Source: DATMER01 sp034667225 (GTDB lineage: Bacteria > Acidobacteriota > Thermoanaerobaculia > Multivoradales > UBA5704). Taken from it: a stretch of 64,000 nucleotides of DNA. Location: contig JAXDKG010000004.1 in the NCBI GenBank assembly GCA_034667225.1, positions 62,001 through 126,000 of the forward strand. The letters run 5' to 3'. The notes beneath the pieces were generated by a model. The model saw nothing but the letters and a program-made list of their open reading frames with translations, did not search any database and was not told the origin of the DNA. The translations under genes were made by a program, and so were the position numbers. Every line of letters starts with the position of its first letter. Position 1 is the stretch's first letter. Below are positions 1 to 8,710 of the stretch, one piece after another.

Positions 1-2355
1 GGAGGAGTCGCCCACCAGCGCGCCCTGAATGATGGGGCCGTCGTCCTCGAGCGGCACGAAGTCGACGACGACCTGTTCGCCGGTCTCCTCGATCTGCGCG
101 AAGATCGGCAGTTGGATCTTGCGGAACATGTAGCCCGCGCCGATCTCGGCCCGGGTGTAGAAGGTGAACGGATAGATGACCGAGCCGATGGCGCCGGTGA
201 ACTGCTGCGCCTTGCCGACGCGCTCGAACCGTCCCTCGCGGAAGTTCGGCGCCAGGTAGTACAGCCGCTGGTCGAAGAGGTGCGCCTGCCACTGGATCCG
301 GCGGCCGAAGTCGGCGTAGATGATGTCATAGTTCGAGAAGCTTTCGACCGAGCTGATGTCGGCCAGGATGCGCTTGTCGCCGAGGTTGTCGGAGAAGATC
401 AGCAGGATGCGGCCGACGTAGGTCTGGTTGTCGTCCACGCCGGCGAAGGCCTGGGCGTCTTCCAGGAAGAATTTGAAGCCGCCGTACTTGTCCTTGTTGG
501 CGTCGTCCAGGGTGACCTGGATGTCGGGCTCGAAGCGCGGGATGTCCTGCGCCAGGGTGGGCTCGACCGGCACGGCTTCCCGGGTGGGCTCCTTGACCGG
601 CTCTTCCACGTCGGAGACATACAGGTTGAACGTCTGCTTCCAGAAGCCGGTGAAGACCAGGCGCTCGTCGCCGTGCTCGGAGCTGTCCGGCTCGGGAAGC
701 ACGGTCGGCTGGGAGGCACCCGTTACGACATTCGTGTGCTGGCGCAGCTCGCCCGTGGCGAGGTCGAGGCTGTAGATGTTGTCGCGGCCGTCGCGGTCCG
801 AGGTGAAGTAGATCCGCTTGCCGTCGGGCGAGTAGACCGGATCGTTCTCGTTGGATTCGCCGCCGGTGAGCTGGTAGCGCTGGCCGGGCTTGTCCAGGTC
901 CATGCGGAACAGCTTGGCGTAGCCGTCGCCGACCACGGAGACCATGATGAGCGAGCGGCCGTCGGGCGAGTAGATCGGCGCGCCGTCGAAGATCTCGTCA
1001 TCGGTGAGGTTGACAATCTCGCGGCTCTCGATGTCGATGGCGAAGATGTCGAAGCGGCCGTTGCGCCAGCCGGAGAAGGCGACCTTGCGGCCGTCGGTGC
1101 TCCAGGACGGGGCGAGCTGCTGCTCGATGTCCGGCATGTCGATGGTCTGGCGGATGCCGCCGTTGAGGACGTCGAGGAGCAGGAGGCTCCGCCCCTTCTC
1201 GCGTTTGGCGAAGACGGCGATGGTGTTGCCGTCCGGAGAGAAAGAGAGATCGCGCCCCATCTGCCGGCCGATCTGCATCTCCTGGGCGATGAGGTACTGG
1301 TATTCGTTGGAGTAGCCCTTGGTGAGGTTGCGGATGAAGGTCCGCTTCTCGGCGTCGAAGAGGACCACGTCGACGTCGCCCTTAGTGGCGCTGACCGCGG
1401 CCACGAGATCGCCGGACGGTGAGGCGACCGGGGAAGTCTCGCGCGAGCGCTCCTGGTTCTCGAAGCGGAACAGGCGTCCGAAGTCGCCGGGCTCGCCCGT
1501 CTCGACCAGCTCGGGCAGGTATTTCTTGCGCAGCCAGCGCCGGAACTCGAGGTCGAACTCCTCGGGCTCCAGCTTGAAGGCCCGTTCCACCGCGCGGTCG
1601 GGCCGGCCGCCCACCGTGTTGCGGATCTCATAGAGGAAGTCGAGGAAGCCGTCCCTCCCCCACCGCTCTTCGATGAAGTCGAACACGGCATGGCCGAAGC
1701 GATAGGCGAAGAAGCCGCCGAAATCGGAGCGGCTGATCGGCGGGATGTTGTCGTTGACCACGGCGTCGCGCAGGAACATCTTGTCGCGCGCGGTTTCATC
1801 TTTCGCCATGTAGGAGGCCAAGCCTTCCATGAACCAGGTCGGCGGCGAGGTGGCCACGGCCTTGGCGAGGCTGCCCTGGAAGAGCATGTGGTACTCGAAG
1901 ATGTGCGTCAGCTCGTGGAGGACCAGTTCCATCAGCCCCGAGTCGGGCATGTCGATGGGCAGGACCATCCGGAACCGGGTGGGCGAGGCGAAGGCGCCGA
2001 CCCCTTCCGGGATGAAGTTCATGATGATGTTGTTCTGTTCGAACGCCGAATGGGTGGCGTAGTAGATGAGCGGGATCGGGTCCTTGATCTGGAAGTTGAA
2101 GCCCCGCGAGAGCTGGTCGTAGGCGCTCTCGGCGACCGAGACCACCTTCTGCAGCGACGGCTCTTCCGCGGAGTAGTAGTGGACGTTGAAGTGGGGCGAG
2201 CGGTAGATCTTCCAGTCGAAATCGCGGTACTGGATCTTGTTCTTGCCAAAGCCTTCGCCGCGCCACTGGGGCGCGGCTGAGGCCTGGCCTGCAGCCGGGC
2301 GCAGCGGAAGCAGCGCCCCGGCCAGGACCAGCCCGGCGACGAAGAGTCGGTTCAT
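1..2355 (-). CDS. Secreted MA-clan metallopeptidase with C-terminal TolB-like propeller (partial)
   Basis: The reading frame starts at the ATG complementary to 2353-2355 and stays open to base 1, so the C-terminus lies outside the window. Residues 1-20 or so form a signal peptide. HELTH at residues 147-151 is an HExxH zinc-peptidase motif of the MA (gluzincin-like) clan, and the segment after it contains WFMEGLASY, the usual second part of such domains. From about residue 330 there are repeated PDG(R/K/N) blades (LSFSPDGNTIAVF, PIYSPDGRSLIMV, PVYSPDGKRIYFT) typical of TolB/PD40 propellers. Proteins of this architecture are exported and probably act in the periplasm or outer membrane; the substrate is unknown. 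The next gene upstream on the same strand (2383) is a CsgG-like protein 27 bases away, so they are probably co-transcribed. Confidence 0.85.
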   Translation of the reverse strand, partial: MNRLFVAGLVLAGALLPLRPAAGQASAAPQWRGEGFGKNKIQYRDFDWKIYRSPHFNVHYYSAEEPSLQKVVSVAESAYDQLSRGFNFQIKDPIPLIYYATHSAFEQNNIIMNFIPEGVGAFASPTRFRMVLPIDMPDSGLMELVLHELTHIFEYHMLFQGSLAKAVATSPPTWFMEGLASYMAKDETARDKMFLRDAVVNDNIPPISRSDFGGFFAYRFGHAVFDFIEERWGRDGFLDFLYEIRNTVGGRPDRAVERAFKLEPEEFDLEFRRWLRKKYLPELVETGEPGDFGRLFRFENQERSRETSPVASPSGDLVAAVSATKGDVDVVLFDAEKRTFIRNLTKGYSNEYQYLIAQEMQIGRQMGRDLSFSPDGNTIAVFAKREKGRSLLLLDVLNGGIRQTIDMPDIEQQLAPSWSTDGRKVAFSGWRNGRFDIFAIDIESREIVNLTDDEIFDGAPIYSPDGRSLIMVSVVGDGYAKLFRMDLDKPGQRYQLTGGESNENDPVYSPDGKRIYFTSDRDGRDNIYSLDLATGELRQHTNVVTGASQPTVLPEPDSSEHGDERLVFTGFWKQTFNLYVSDVEEPVKEPTREAVPVEPTLAQDIPRFEPDIQVTLDDANKDKYGGFKFFLEDAQAFAGVDDNQTYVGRILLIFSDNLGDKRILADISSVESFSNYDIIYADFGRRIQWQAHLFDQRLYYLAPNFREGRFERVGKAQQFTGAIGSVIYPFTFYTRAEIGAGYMFRKIQLPIFAQIEETGEQVVVDFVPLEDDGPIIQGALVGDSS

Positions 2356-2382
2356 GCGGCTCAAGAGAGCTCCTTTGCGCAC

Positions 2383-3078
2383 CTATTGGGTGAACAGGAG
2401 GCGCGAGGCCTCGACCTCTTTCTGGGTGAAAACGTTGAGGATGCGGTCCTCGAGCGACAGCAGGTTCTCGAACATGCCGGCCAGGGGGTCGGTGCCTTCC
2501 CCTTCGAAGCTCTGGAAGTCCTTGAAGTTGTCCTGGTACAGGAGGTCGCCGGTCTTGCCGTCGTAGACCTGCATCAGGATGTCGTACTCGAAGCCGGTCT
2601 GTTCGACCAGGACCTGCCGGTAGTAGGTGCGGCCGTTGAACGGCGACACGTACTCCTGCATCTGATAGCCGGAGCGGTCCTGGATGTCGAAGTCGAGGCC
2701 GCCCGCCAGGATGAGGTCGGCCGGGATGCGCTCGCCCAGGGCGCGCCAGAAGTCCTGCTGTTTGGCCAGTTGGGCGAAGTCGTAGACGGGGTAGTCGACG
2801 GGGCCTGGCTCCATGACCTTGAGCTCGGTTTCCCGGCGCAGGATCTTGAGCAGGTAGCGCTCGAATTCTTTCTGCACGTCGATGTCGCGGCCCTGCAGGC
2901 GGTCGGCGCCTTCCTGGGTGACGACCAGGAACGGAGCGACCGCGATCGAATTCTTGCCCTGCAGGTTCAATCGGGCGCGCTGGGGAAGCTGGAGCTTCAC
3001 CTCGACGCTTGCCGCAAAAGAAGGCAAGGCGACGAGGAAGGCCAGCGCCGTGAGGGCCCAGGAGCGGTAATGCTTCAT
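2383..3078 (-). CDS. Secreted CsgG-like protein of unknown role
   Basis: 231 residues with a clear N-terminal signal peptide ending near PSFAAS. After it comes a CsgG/FlgO-like alpha/beta pattern: SIAVAPFLVV, a helix with FERYLLKILRRET, then a segment ADLILAGGLDFDIQDRSG. Proteins with this fold form or accompany outer-membrane secretion pores or lipoprotein assemblies, but this one lacks the lipobox of true CsgG, so the assignment is to the fold only. It lies between a TPR lipoprotein (53 bases upstream) and the large peptidase/propeller gene downstream. The three read as one envelope-related transcription unit. Confidence 0.7.
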   Translation of the reverse strand: MKHYRSWALTALAFLVALPSFAASVEVKLQLPQRARLNLQGKNSIAVAPFLVVTQEGADRLQGRDIDVQKEFERYLLKILRRETELKVMEPGPVDYPVYDFAQLAKQQDFWRALGERIPADLILAGGLDFDIQDRSGYQMQEYVSPFNGRTYYRQVLVEQTGFEYDILMQVYDGKTGDLLYQDNFKDFQSFEGEGTDPLAGMFENLLSLEDRILNVFTQKEVEASRLLFTQ

Positions 3079-3131
3079 CTTCGAACCTCCAAAAGATCGG
3101 GACCGAGCGATGAGCCAGACGCCCCTGTCAT

Positions 3132-3650
3132 TCAGGCAGGGGGCCGGATCTCTTCCTCTTGTGGAGGAGGAGTCTCTTCCGCGGCCGGCTGAGCCGCCGG
3201 CGGCGCGGTCGTCGTGGCCGGCTGCGCGCCGGTCCCTTTGTCCTTGCCCTCCTTGCCCTTGTACGCCTGATAGAACTCCACAAAACGGCCGTAGTTGGCC
3301 CGTAGCTCCCTATTGTTCGGTTCGACCTTGAGCGCCTGCTGGTAGAAGGAGAGCGCCTTGTCGTAGTCGCCCGTCGCTTCGTAGGCCACGCCCAGGTTGT
3401 TCAGTACACGTGGGTTTTGCGGCTCGAGCTGCGCCGCCTGGTGGAAGCGGAAGAGAGCTTCGCTCCACAGGCCGCGTTTCGCCATGTCGACGCCGAAGGC
3501 GAGCTGGGACCCCGCCACCGCGGGCTTGCCGTAACGGCTGCCGCAAGCGGTCAGAAGGATGGCGAGGAAGAGGGAAAGGCTTGCCGCACGCTTCAAAATC
3601 GTGGTGCGAATCAAGAGGCTCTGGCCTCCGGGTGACGAGGTGAGCGTCAT
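3132..3650 (-). CDS. TPR-repeat lipoprotein
   Basis: 172 residues. A hydrophobic segment ends in the lipobox LLTAC (Cys at about residue 36), so the protein should be lipid-anchored. It is followed by two or three tetratricopeptide units (ALFRFHQAAQLEPQNPRVLN, LGVAYEATGDYDKALSFYQQALKVEPNN) and a Pro/Ala/Glu-rich low-complexity tail. TPR lipoproteins serve as scaffolds in outer-membrane or secretion assemblies. The start is somewhat far from the hydrophobic core, so a start further in is possible. It heads the 3650-to-1 minus-strand group and is divergent from dprA, with only 78 bases between. Confidence 0.75.
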   Translation of the reverse strand: MTLTSSPGGQSLLIRTTILKRAASLSLFLAILLTACGSRYGKPAVAGSQLAFGVDMAKRGLWSEALFRFHQAAQLEPQNPRVLNNLGVAYEATGDYDKALSFYQQALKVEPNNRELRANYGRFVEFYQAYKGKEGKDKGTGAQPATTTAPPAAQPAAEETPPPQEEEIRPPA

Positions 3651-3728
3651 CGCCCAATCTCCGAGGGGCTAGTATACATGTCCGGGGCAAAATGACATTC
3701 CGGGGTCGTTTTCCGTCTCTACACGGGT

Positions 3729-4829
3729 ATGAACGACCTCAACGACCTCATCGTTGCCCTCAACGCCCACCCACGCCTGTCGCGGCCCGCGGTCTACCGC
3801 TTGGCCGAGGAGCTCGAGCGCTGGCTCGGCTCCACCGAACCCCCCGAGCGCCTCGCCGCTCGGATCGGAGTCCCGAAGGCCCAGTTGGAGAAGGCCCTCG
3901 CCCTGGCCGCCAAGCCCGCTCAGGTCGCCGCTGCCGCCGCCCGCGAGCGGGAGGAGGCCGCCCGCCTCGGCGCGCGGATCGTCCTGGCCGGGGAGCCCGC
4001 CTACCCCGCCGTCCTGCGCCACCTCCACCTCCCGCCGCCGGTTCTCTCGGTACGCGGCGAGCTGCCCATGGGGCACGCAGTTGCCATCGTGGGCTCGCGC
4101 AAGGCTGATCCCTATGGCCGCGAGGTGGCTGAGGTCTTCGCCCGTTCCCTGGCTGCCGCCGGGGTGACGGTGGTCTCCGGCTTCGCCCGTGGAGTGGATG
4201 CCGCGGCCCATCGCGGCGCGCTGTCGGCGCCCGAGGGCCGGACGGTCGCGGTCCTCGGCTGCGGGCTCGGGGTCGACTATCCCTCCGGCCACGCCGACCT
4301 GGGGAAGGAGATCGCGGCGCGGGGGGCGGTGGTGTCCGAGCTGCCGTTCGGGGCGGAGCCCCGGGCCTGGCACTTCCCGGTGCGCAACCGGGTGATCGCA
4401 GCGCTCTCCGCGGGCACGCTCGTCGTGCAGGCCGCGCCGCGCTCGGGATCTCTGGTCACGGCGCGCCACGCGCTCGACCTGGGGCGGCAGGTCTGGGCAG
4501 TGCCGGGGAGAATCTTCGACGAGCGCTCGCTCGGTCCCAACGCGCTGATCCGGGATGGCGCCGCTCTCGTGCAGCATCCGAAGGAGATTCTGGAGGAGCT
4601 TTTTGGGATTGGAGCCACGCTGCCAGCCACTCCCGAGACGCCTGAGCCGGAGCCTCCTCCGGGGTTGGCGGGGCAGGTGCTCGGCGTTCTGCCAAAAGGG
4701 GCCAGCCGGGCTCCGGAGGAGCTGGCTTCGGCGGCGGGTTTGCCGGTGGACCAGGTGCTGGGAGCGTTGCTGGAGTTGGAGCTGGGCGGGTTGGTGAAGC
4801 GGATGGCGGGCGGGGTTTATGGGCGGTGA
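3729..4829 (+). CDS. dprA: DNA-processing protein DprA/Smf
   Basis: 366 residues. DprA loads RecA on incoming single-stranded DNA during natural transformation. The Rossmann-like core is complete: IVGSRKADPYGRE, VVSGFARGVDAAAHRGAL, AVLGCGLGVDYP, RNRVIAALS, and the Ser-Gly-Ser block RSGSLVTARHALD. Ahead of it is a helical N-terminal domain of about 100 residues, and the C-terminal ~70 residues form a winged helix (GASRAPEELASAAGLPVDQV). DprA directly before topA is the same order as in Bacillus and many other bacteria. The gap to topA is 147 bases and topA is on the same strand. Confidence 0.95.
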   Translation: MNDLNDLIVALNAHPRLSRPAVYRLAEELERWLGSTEPPERLAARIGVPKAQLEKALALAAKPAQVAAAAAREREEAARLGARIVLAGEPAYPAVLRHLHLPPPVLSVRGELPMGHAVAIVGSRKADPYGREVAEVFARSLAAAGVTVVSGFARGVDAAAHRGALSAPEGRTVAVLGCGLGVDYPSGHADLGKEIAARGAVVSELPFGAEPRAWHFPVRNRVIAALSAGTLVVQAAPRSGSLVTARHALDLGRQVWAVPGRIFDERSLGPNALIRDGAALVQHPKEILEELFGIGATLPATPETPEPEPPPGLAGQVLGVLPKGASRAPEELASAAGLPVDQVLGALLELELGGLVKRMAGGVYGR

Positions 4830-4976
4830 GAAGCCGGGAATTCGCCCTTGTTACAGAGGGTGGAAAGACCGTAGCTTGCGGCCCGGGCGCCGGGGTGCTA
4901 GTGTCCCGGCCCTGCCAACGGGTTGCGCCACTTACAGAAATATGGAACGCCCTCGGTGGCGTTGAGATGGACCACC

Positions 4977-7295
4977 ATGGCCAAGAACCTTGTCATCGTA
5001 GAGAGCCCGACCAAGACCAAAACCCTCAAGAAGTTCCTCGGCCGCGACTACGCCGTCGAAGCCTCCCTCGGGCACATTCGCGACCTGGTCAAGGGCAAGA
5101 AGGACATCGGGATCGGTCCCGACTTCGAGCCGCGCTACCAGATCCTCGCCGCCAAGAAGGATGTCGTGGCCAAGCTTCGCCAGGCCGCAAAGAAGGCCGA
5201 CATCATCTACCTCGCTCCCGATCCGGACCGCGAGGGCGAAGCCATTGCCTGGCACATCGCCGAGATCCTGGAGAAGGACCCCGAGTCCATCCGCCGCGTC
5301 ACTTTCAACGAGATCACCCGCCGCGCCGTGCTCCACGCCCTGGCCAATCCGGGCGAGATCGATCTCAAGAAAGTCGACGCCCAGCAGGCCCGCCGCGTGC
5401 TCGACCGCATGATGGGCTTCCGCTTGTCGCCGCTCCTCTGGGAGAAGGTCAAGCAGGGGCTCTCCGCCGGCCGCGTGCAGTCCGTCGCGCTCAAGATGGT
5501 CTGCGACCGCCAGGACGAGATCGAGGCGTTCCAGGCCGAGGAGTACTGGATTCTCGGCGCCGACCTCCAGGCCGATCAGCCGCCGGTCTTCAACGCCCGG
5601 CTCCACCGCATCGACGGCAAAAAGGCCGAGGTGGGCAACGGCGACGATGCGGCGAAGATCGTAGAGGCGCTGGGGAAGGGCACATTCAAGGTCGGCAAGA
5701 TCGACCGCAAGGAGTCGCGGCAGCGGCCTTCGCCGCCGTTTATCACCAGCCGCCTGCAGCAGGAGGCGGCGCGCCGCTTCGGCTTCTCGGTCAAGCGCAC
5801 CATGGCGCTCGCCCAGGGGCTCTATGAAGGGCGCGAGATCGGCGACCGCGGCGCCATCGGCCTCATCACCTACATGCGTACCGATTCCACCCGCGTGGCG
5901 GACGAGGCGGTCGCCGAGGTCCGCGACCTGATCGCCGCCACCTACGGCCCGGACTCGGTACCGGAGAAGCCCAATACCTACCCGTCGAAGAAGGGCGCGC
6001 AGGACGCCCACGAAGCGATCCGCCCGACCACCTTCGACCTGCCGCCCGACGCGGTCAAGGATTTCCTCCCCGCGGATGAGGCCAAGCTCTACAAGCTGAT
6101 CTGGGACCGCTTCGTCGCCTCCCAGATGAAGCCCGCGGTGTTCGACGTCACCCAAGTGGATGTCGAGAACGGCACCTACGTGCTGCGCGCCACGGGCCGG
6201 ATCATGAGGAGCCCCGGCTTCCTCGCCGTCTACCGTGAGGTCGCGGACGAGGAAACGCCCGCCAACGGTGAAGACGAAGGCAATGCCGCCACCCTGCCGC
6301 CGCTGAGCGAAGGGCAGACGCTCGCGATGCTCCGCCTGCAGTCGGACCAGAAGTTCACCCAGCCGCCCGCACTGTTCAGCGAGGCGACGCTGGTCAAGGC
6401 GCTGGAGGAGAACGGCATCGGCCGTCCCTCTACCTACGCCTCGATCCTCTCGACGCTGTCCGACCGCGAGTACGCGGAGAAGACGGAGGGCCGCTTCCGT
6501 CCCTCGCGGCTGGGCCGCCTGGTCAACGGAATGCTCCAGCAGGGGTTCAACGACATTCTCAACGAGGGGTACACGGCAGCCCTGGAAGAGCAGCTCGACG
6601 AGATCGAGGACGGCAAGATCCCGTGGAAGCATGCGGTGGCGGAGTTCGACGAGAAGTTCAGCCGCGACCTGGAAACCGCGGGCGAGACCTTCCCGAACGT
6701 GAAGCGGGAAGGGCTGCCCATGGACGAGCTCTGCCCGACGTGCGGCTCGCCGCTGCGCATCCGCTTCGGCCGCTTCGGCGCCTTCGTGGCCTGCAGCACC
6801 TATCCGGATTGCAACTACACCCGCAACCTGGAGGAGCCCGCGGCAGCAGCCCCGGCCACCAACGGCGATGGAACGGAAGCGCCGGCTGAGGAGCAGGTCC
6901 CGCCGTGCGAGGAGTGCGGCAAGCCGATGGCGCTGAAGCGGAGCCGCTTCGGCACGTTCTACGGCTGCACGGGTTATCCGGAGTGCAAGAACATCCGCAA
7001 GACCGGGCCCAAGCCGGAGCCGCCGAAGCCCACGGGTGTCACCTGCTTCGAGTGCGGCAAGGGCGAGATGATGGAGAAGCGCTCGCGGCGGGGCAAGACG
7101 TTCTGGTCCTGCAGCCGCTACCCGGAGTGCAAGGGCTCGCTGTGGAAGAAGCCGGTGAACAAGGACTGCCCCGAGTGCGGCGCCAAGTTCCTCCTGGAGA
7201 AGGTCACCAAGAAGGCCGGCACGCAGTATGTCTGCAACACGGAAGGCTGCAAGCACATCGAGGATGCGGAAGACGTGGTGGCGGTGGAGGCGTAG
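4977..7295 (+). CDS. topA: DNA topoisomerase I
   Basis: 772 residues from the ATG at 4977, chosen because MAKNLVIVESPTK is the conserved N-terminus; an in-frame ATG at 4923 would add an atypical leader. The enzyme relaxes negatively supercoiled DNA through a 5'-phosphotyrosine intermediate. The TOPRIM domain is visible (VIVESPTKTKTL, then LAPDPDREGEAIAWH). The active-site tyrosine is in LITYMRTDSTR at about residue 299. The C-terminus carries four consecutive four-Cys zinc ribbons (starting CPTCGS, CEECGK, CFECGK, CPECGA). The stop codon directly abuts the stop codon of the convergent vapC. Confidence 0.97.
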   Translation: MAKNLVIVESPTKTKTLKKFLGRDYAVEASLGHIRDLVKGKKDIGIGPDFEPRYQILAAKKDVVAKLRQAAKKADIIYLAPDPDREGEAIAWHIAEILEKDPESIRRVTFNEITRRAVLHALANPGEIDLKKVDAQQARRVLDRMMGFRLSPLLWEKVKQGLSAGRVQSVALKMVCDRQDEIEAFQAEEYWILGADLQADQPPVFNARLHRIDGKKAEVGNGDDAAKIVEALGKGTFKVGKIDRKESRQRPSPPFITSRLQQEAARRFGFSVKRTMALAQGLYEGREIGDRGAIGLITYMRTDSTRVADEAVAEVRDLIAATYGPDSVPEKPNTYPSKKGAQDAHEAIRPTTFDLPPDAVKDFLPADEAKLYKLIWDRFVASQMKPAVFDVTQVDVENGTYVLRATGRIMRSPGFLAVYREVADEETPANGEDEGNAATLPPLSEGQTLAMLRLQSDQKFTQPPALFSEATLVKALEENGIGRPSTYASILSTLSDREYAEKTEGRFRPSRLGRLVNGMLQQGFNDILNEGYTAALEEQLDEIEDGKIPWKHAVAEFDEKFSRDLETAGETFPNVKREGLPMDELCPTCGSPLRIRFGRFGAFVACSTYPDCNYTRNLEEPAAAAPATNGDGTEAPAEEQVPPCEECGKPMALKRSRFGTFYGCTGYPECKNIRKTGPKPEPPKPTGVTCFECGKGEMMEKRSRRGKTFWSCSRYPECKGSLWKKPVNKDCPECGAKFLLEKVTKKAGTQYVCNTEGCKHIEDAEDVVAVEA

Positions 7296-7676
7296 TTACT
7301 TCTTGATCTTGGGGGTGTATCTAACCCCCTCCAGCCCTTCGAAGTCAGAATCCTGGGTCCAGACCACGGCCTCGTACGCGCGAGCCGTGGCCAGGACCAG
7401 GCTGTCTGCCAGAGGCAGGCGGTGCTCCTTCCCCAGTTGGGCCGCCCCCATGAGGATGGGATCGTCGATATCGACCACGTTTCCTTGCCGCATCTGGGCC
7501 ATCGCCTGCAAAGCTTCGTGCTCGCCTCGCTCCCGGTAAAAGTAGCGCGCCACTTCGACCATGCAGATCCGCGGAACAAGCAGTTCTTCGAAGGAACCCA
7601 GCACGGGGACGAAGAAATCAGCTCCTGGAGCATCTGCCAGGACTTCGATCCAACCGCTCGAGTCGACCAGATTCAT
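7296..7676 (-). CDS. vapC: PIN-domain ribonuclease toxin (VapC family)
   Basis: 126 residues with the PIN acidic tetrad: Asp5 in NLVDSSGW, Glu in CMVEVARYF, Asp in LPLADSLVLATAR, and the TQDSDF segment near the C-terminus. VapC toxins are Mg2+-dependent RNases that block translation until bound by the partner antitoxin. The start overlaps the antitoxin gene by four bases (ATGA), so translation is probably coupled. Length and context are typical of a type II toxin-antitoxin module. It sits convergently against topA with no bases between the stop codons. Confidence 0.9.
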   Translation of the reverse strand: MNLVDSSGWIEVLADAPGADFFVPVLGSFEELLVPRICMVEVARYFYRERGEHEALQAMAQMRQGNVVDIDDPILMGAAQLGKEHRLPLADSLVLATARAYEAVVWTQDSDFEGLEGVRYTPKIKK

Positions 7677-7882
7677 ACGCGGTCCGGATCCCGCTCGAAC
7701 GTAGAAGTATCGAGGCCCTTCACGAACCCCCGCATTTCTCGCATCGACAGCACCCGGATCAACTCAATCCGATTGTCGAAGTGGAAGACCTCCCACTTCT
7801 CGCCCGGGCGGATTCTTAGGGCGTCCCTGGTCTCCTCCGGGATTACGACGTGAAACTCAGGGGTTATGGTTACTTGCGACAT
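7673..7882 (-). CDS. vapB: AbrB/SpoVT-type antitoxin (VapB family)
   Basis: 69 residues. The N-terminal swapped-hairpin AbrB domain is seen in VTITPEFHVVIPEETRDALRIRPGEKWEV, a pattern shared by VapB/MazE-type DNA-binding antitoxins. The C-terminal part should wrap the PIN toxin encoded next. Such antitoxins repress their own promoter, often together with the toxin. An imperfect inverted repeat at 7905-7926, just upstream, is a candidate operator. A GAGGTG sequence sits before the ATG as ribosome-binding site. Confidence 0.88.
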   Translation of the reverse strand: MSQVTITPEFHVVIPEETRDALRIRPGEKWEVFHFDNRIELIRVLSMREMRGFVKGLDTSTFERDPDRV

Positions 7883-7904
7883 CAGAGCACCTCGTTTCCA
7901 GATA

Positions 7905-7926
7905 CCGGGACCTGCTTTGTCCCCGG
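7905..7926. promoter_or_regulatory. Inverted repeat between vapB and the DUF547 gene, possible VapBC operator
   Basis: CCGGGAC (7905-7911) faces GTCCCCGG (7919-7926) across a seven-base spacer, one mismatch by position. It lies in the 68-base divergent gap between vapB and the DUF547 gene. Autoregulation by VapB is the family norm, so an operator is reasonable. The arms are GC-rich and could be chance in a high-GC genome. Confidence 0.35.
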
Positions 7927-7950
7927 ACGGAATGTTACCATCCTTAAGCC

Positions 7951-8694
7951 ATGAGATACGTCCTTCTCCTCGCTGCCTTCATGATCACAGCCTCGGCCTC
8001 CGCCGCCGAGCCGGATTACCGGCTGTGGCAGGAGCTGCTGTCCAAGCACTACGACCCGGCCAAGGGGATGAACTACAAGGGTCTCAAGGCCGACAAGGCC
8101 GCTCTCGACCGTCTCCGCCAGCAGATGGCGGCGGTCGACGTCGCCTCCCTCTCCCGGCCCGAGCAGCTCGCCTACTGGATCAACCTGTACAACATCTCCA
8201 CGGTCAACGTGGTGGCGGAGAAATACCCCGTCGAGTCGATCCGGGACATCTCTACCGACCCGGTTGTCCGGCTCAACGTCTTCAAGAAGCCGAACGTCAA
8301 GGTCAAGGGCGGGACCATGTCGCTCAACGACGTGGAGAACGACAAGATCCGCGCCGGCTTTAAGGATCCCCGCATCCACTTCGCCATCAACTGCGCGGCC
8401 GAGAGCTGCCCGCCGATCCGCCCCGAGCCGTTCGTCGGCGCCCGGATCGACCAGCAGCTCGACGATCAGGCCCGCAAGTTCCTCAACGGCCCCAAGGGCG
8501 TCCGCGTGGAGCAGGATGCCCTGCACGCGACCAAGATCATGGACTGGTTCAAGGACGACTTCGAGCAGTGGGGCGGCGGCACCCTTCCCTTCCTCAAGAA
8601 GTACCTGTCCCCCGACAAGGCCAAGAGGATCGGAGGCAAGATCGAGATCGAGTACGACGACTACAGTTGGAAGCTGAACGACTGGCGGCGGTAG
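7951..8694 (+). CDS. Secreted DUF547 protein
   Basis: 247 residues with a signal peptide (cleavage near SASAAEP). It carries the DUF547 core: LAYWINLYNISTVNVVAEKYPVESI, the strand-turn with SLNDVENDKIR, then RIHFAINCAAESCPPIRPEPF. The family is widespread in Gram-negative bacteria; a conserved Cys/His/Asp set suggests a transglutaminase-like or papain-like fold, but no reaction is established. It is 16 bases ahead of a lipoprotein gene on the same strand, so the two are probably co-transcribed. Confidence 0.88.
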   Translation: MRYVLLLAAFMITASASAAEPDYRLWQELLSKHYDPAKGMNYKGLKADKAALDRLRQQMAAVDVASLSRPEQLAYWINLYNISTVNVVAEKYPVESIRDISTDPVVRLNVFKKPNVKVKGGTMSLNDVENDKIRAGFKDPRIHFAINCAAESCPPIRPEPFVGARIDQQLDDQARKFLNGPKGVRVEQDALHATKIMDWFKDDFEQWGGGTLPFLKKYLSPDKAKRIGGKIEIEYDDYSWKLNDWRR

Positions 8695-8710
8695 TAGATA
8701 ATCACCACCC

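Noticed and set aside
112..1422. 436-codon plus-strand ORF at the left edge
   Set aside because: Antisense to the peptidase/propeller gene, whose HELTH motif and PDG blades are clear on the minus strand.
4932..7256. 774-codon minus-strand open frame opposite topA
   Set aside because: topA is unambiguous; the antisense translation has no domain and no ribosome-binding site.
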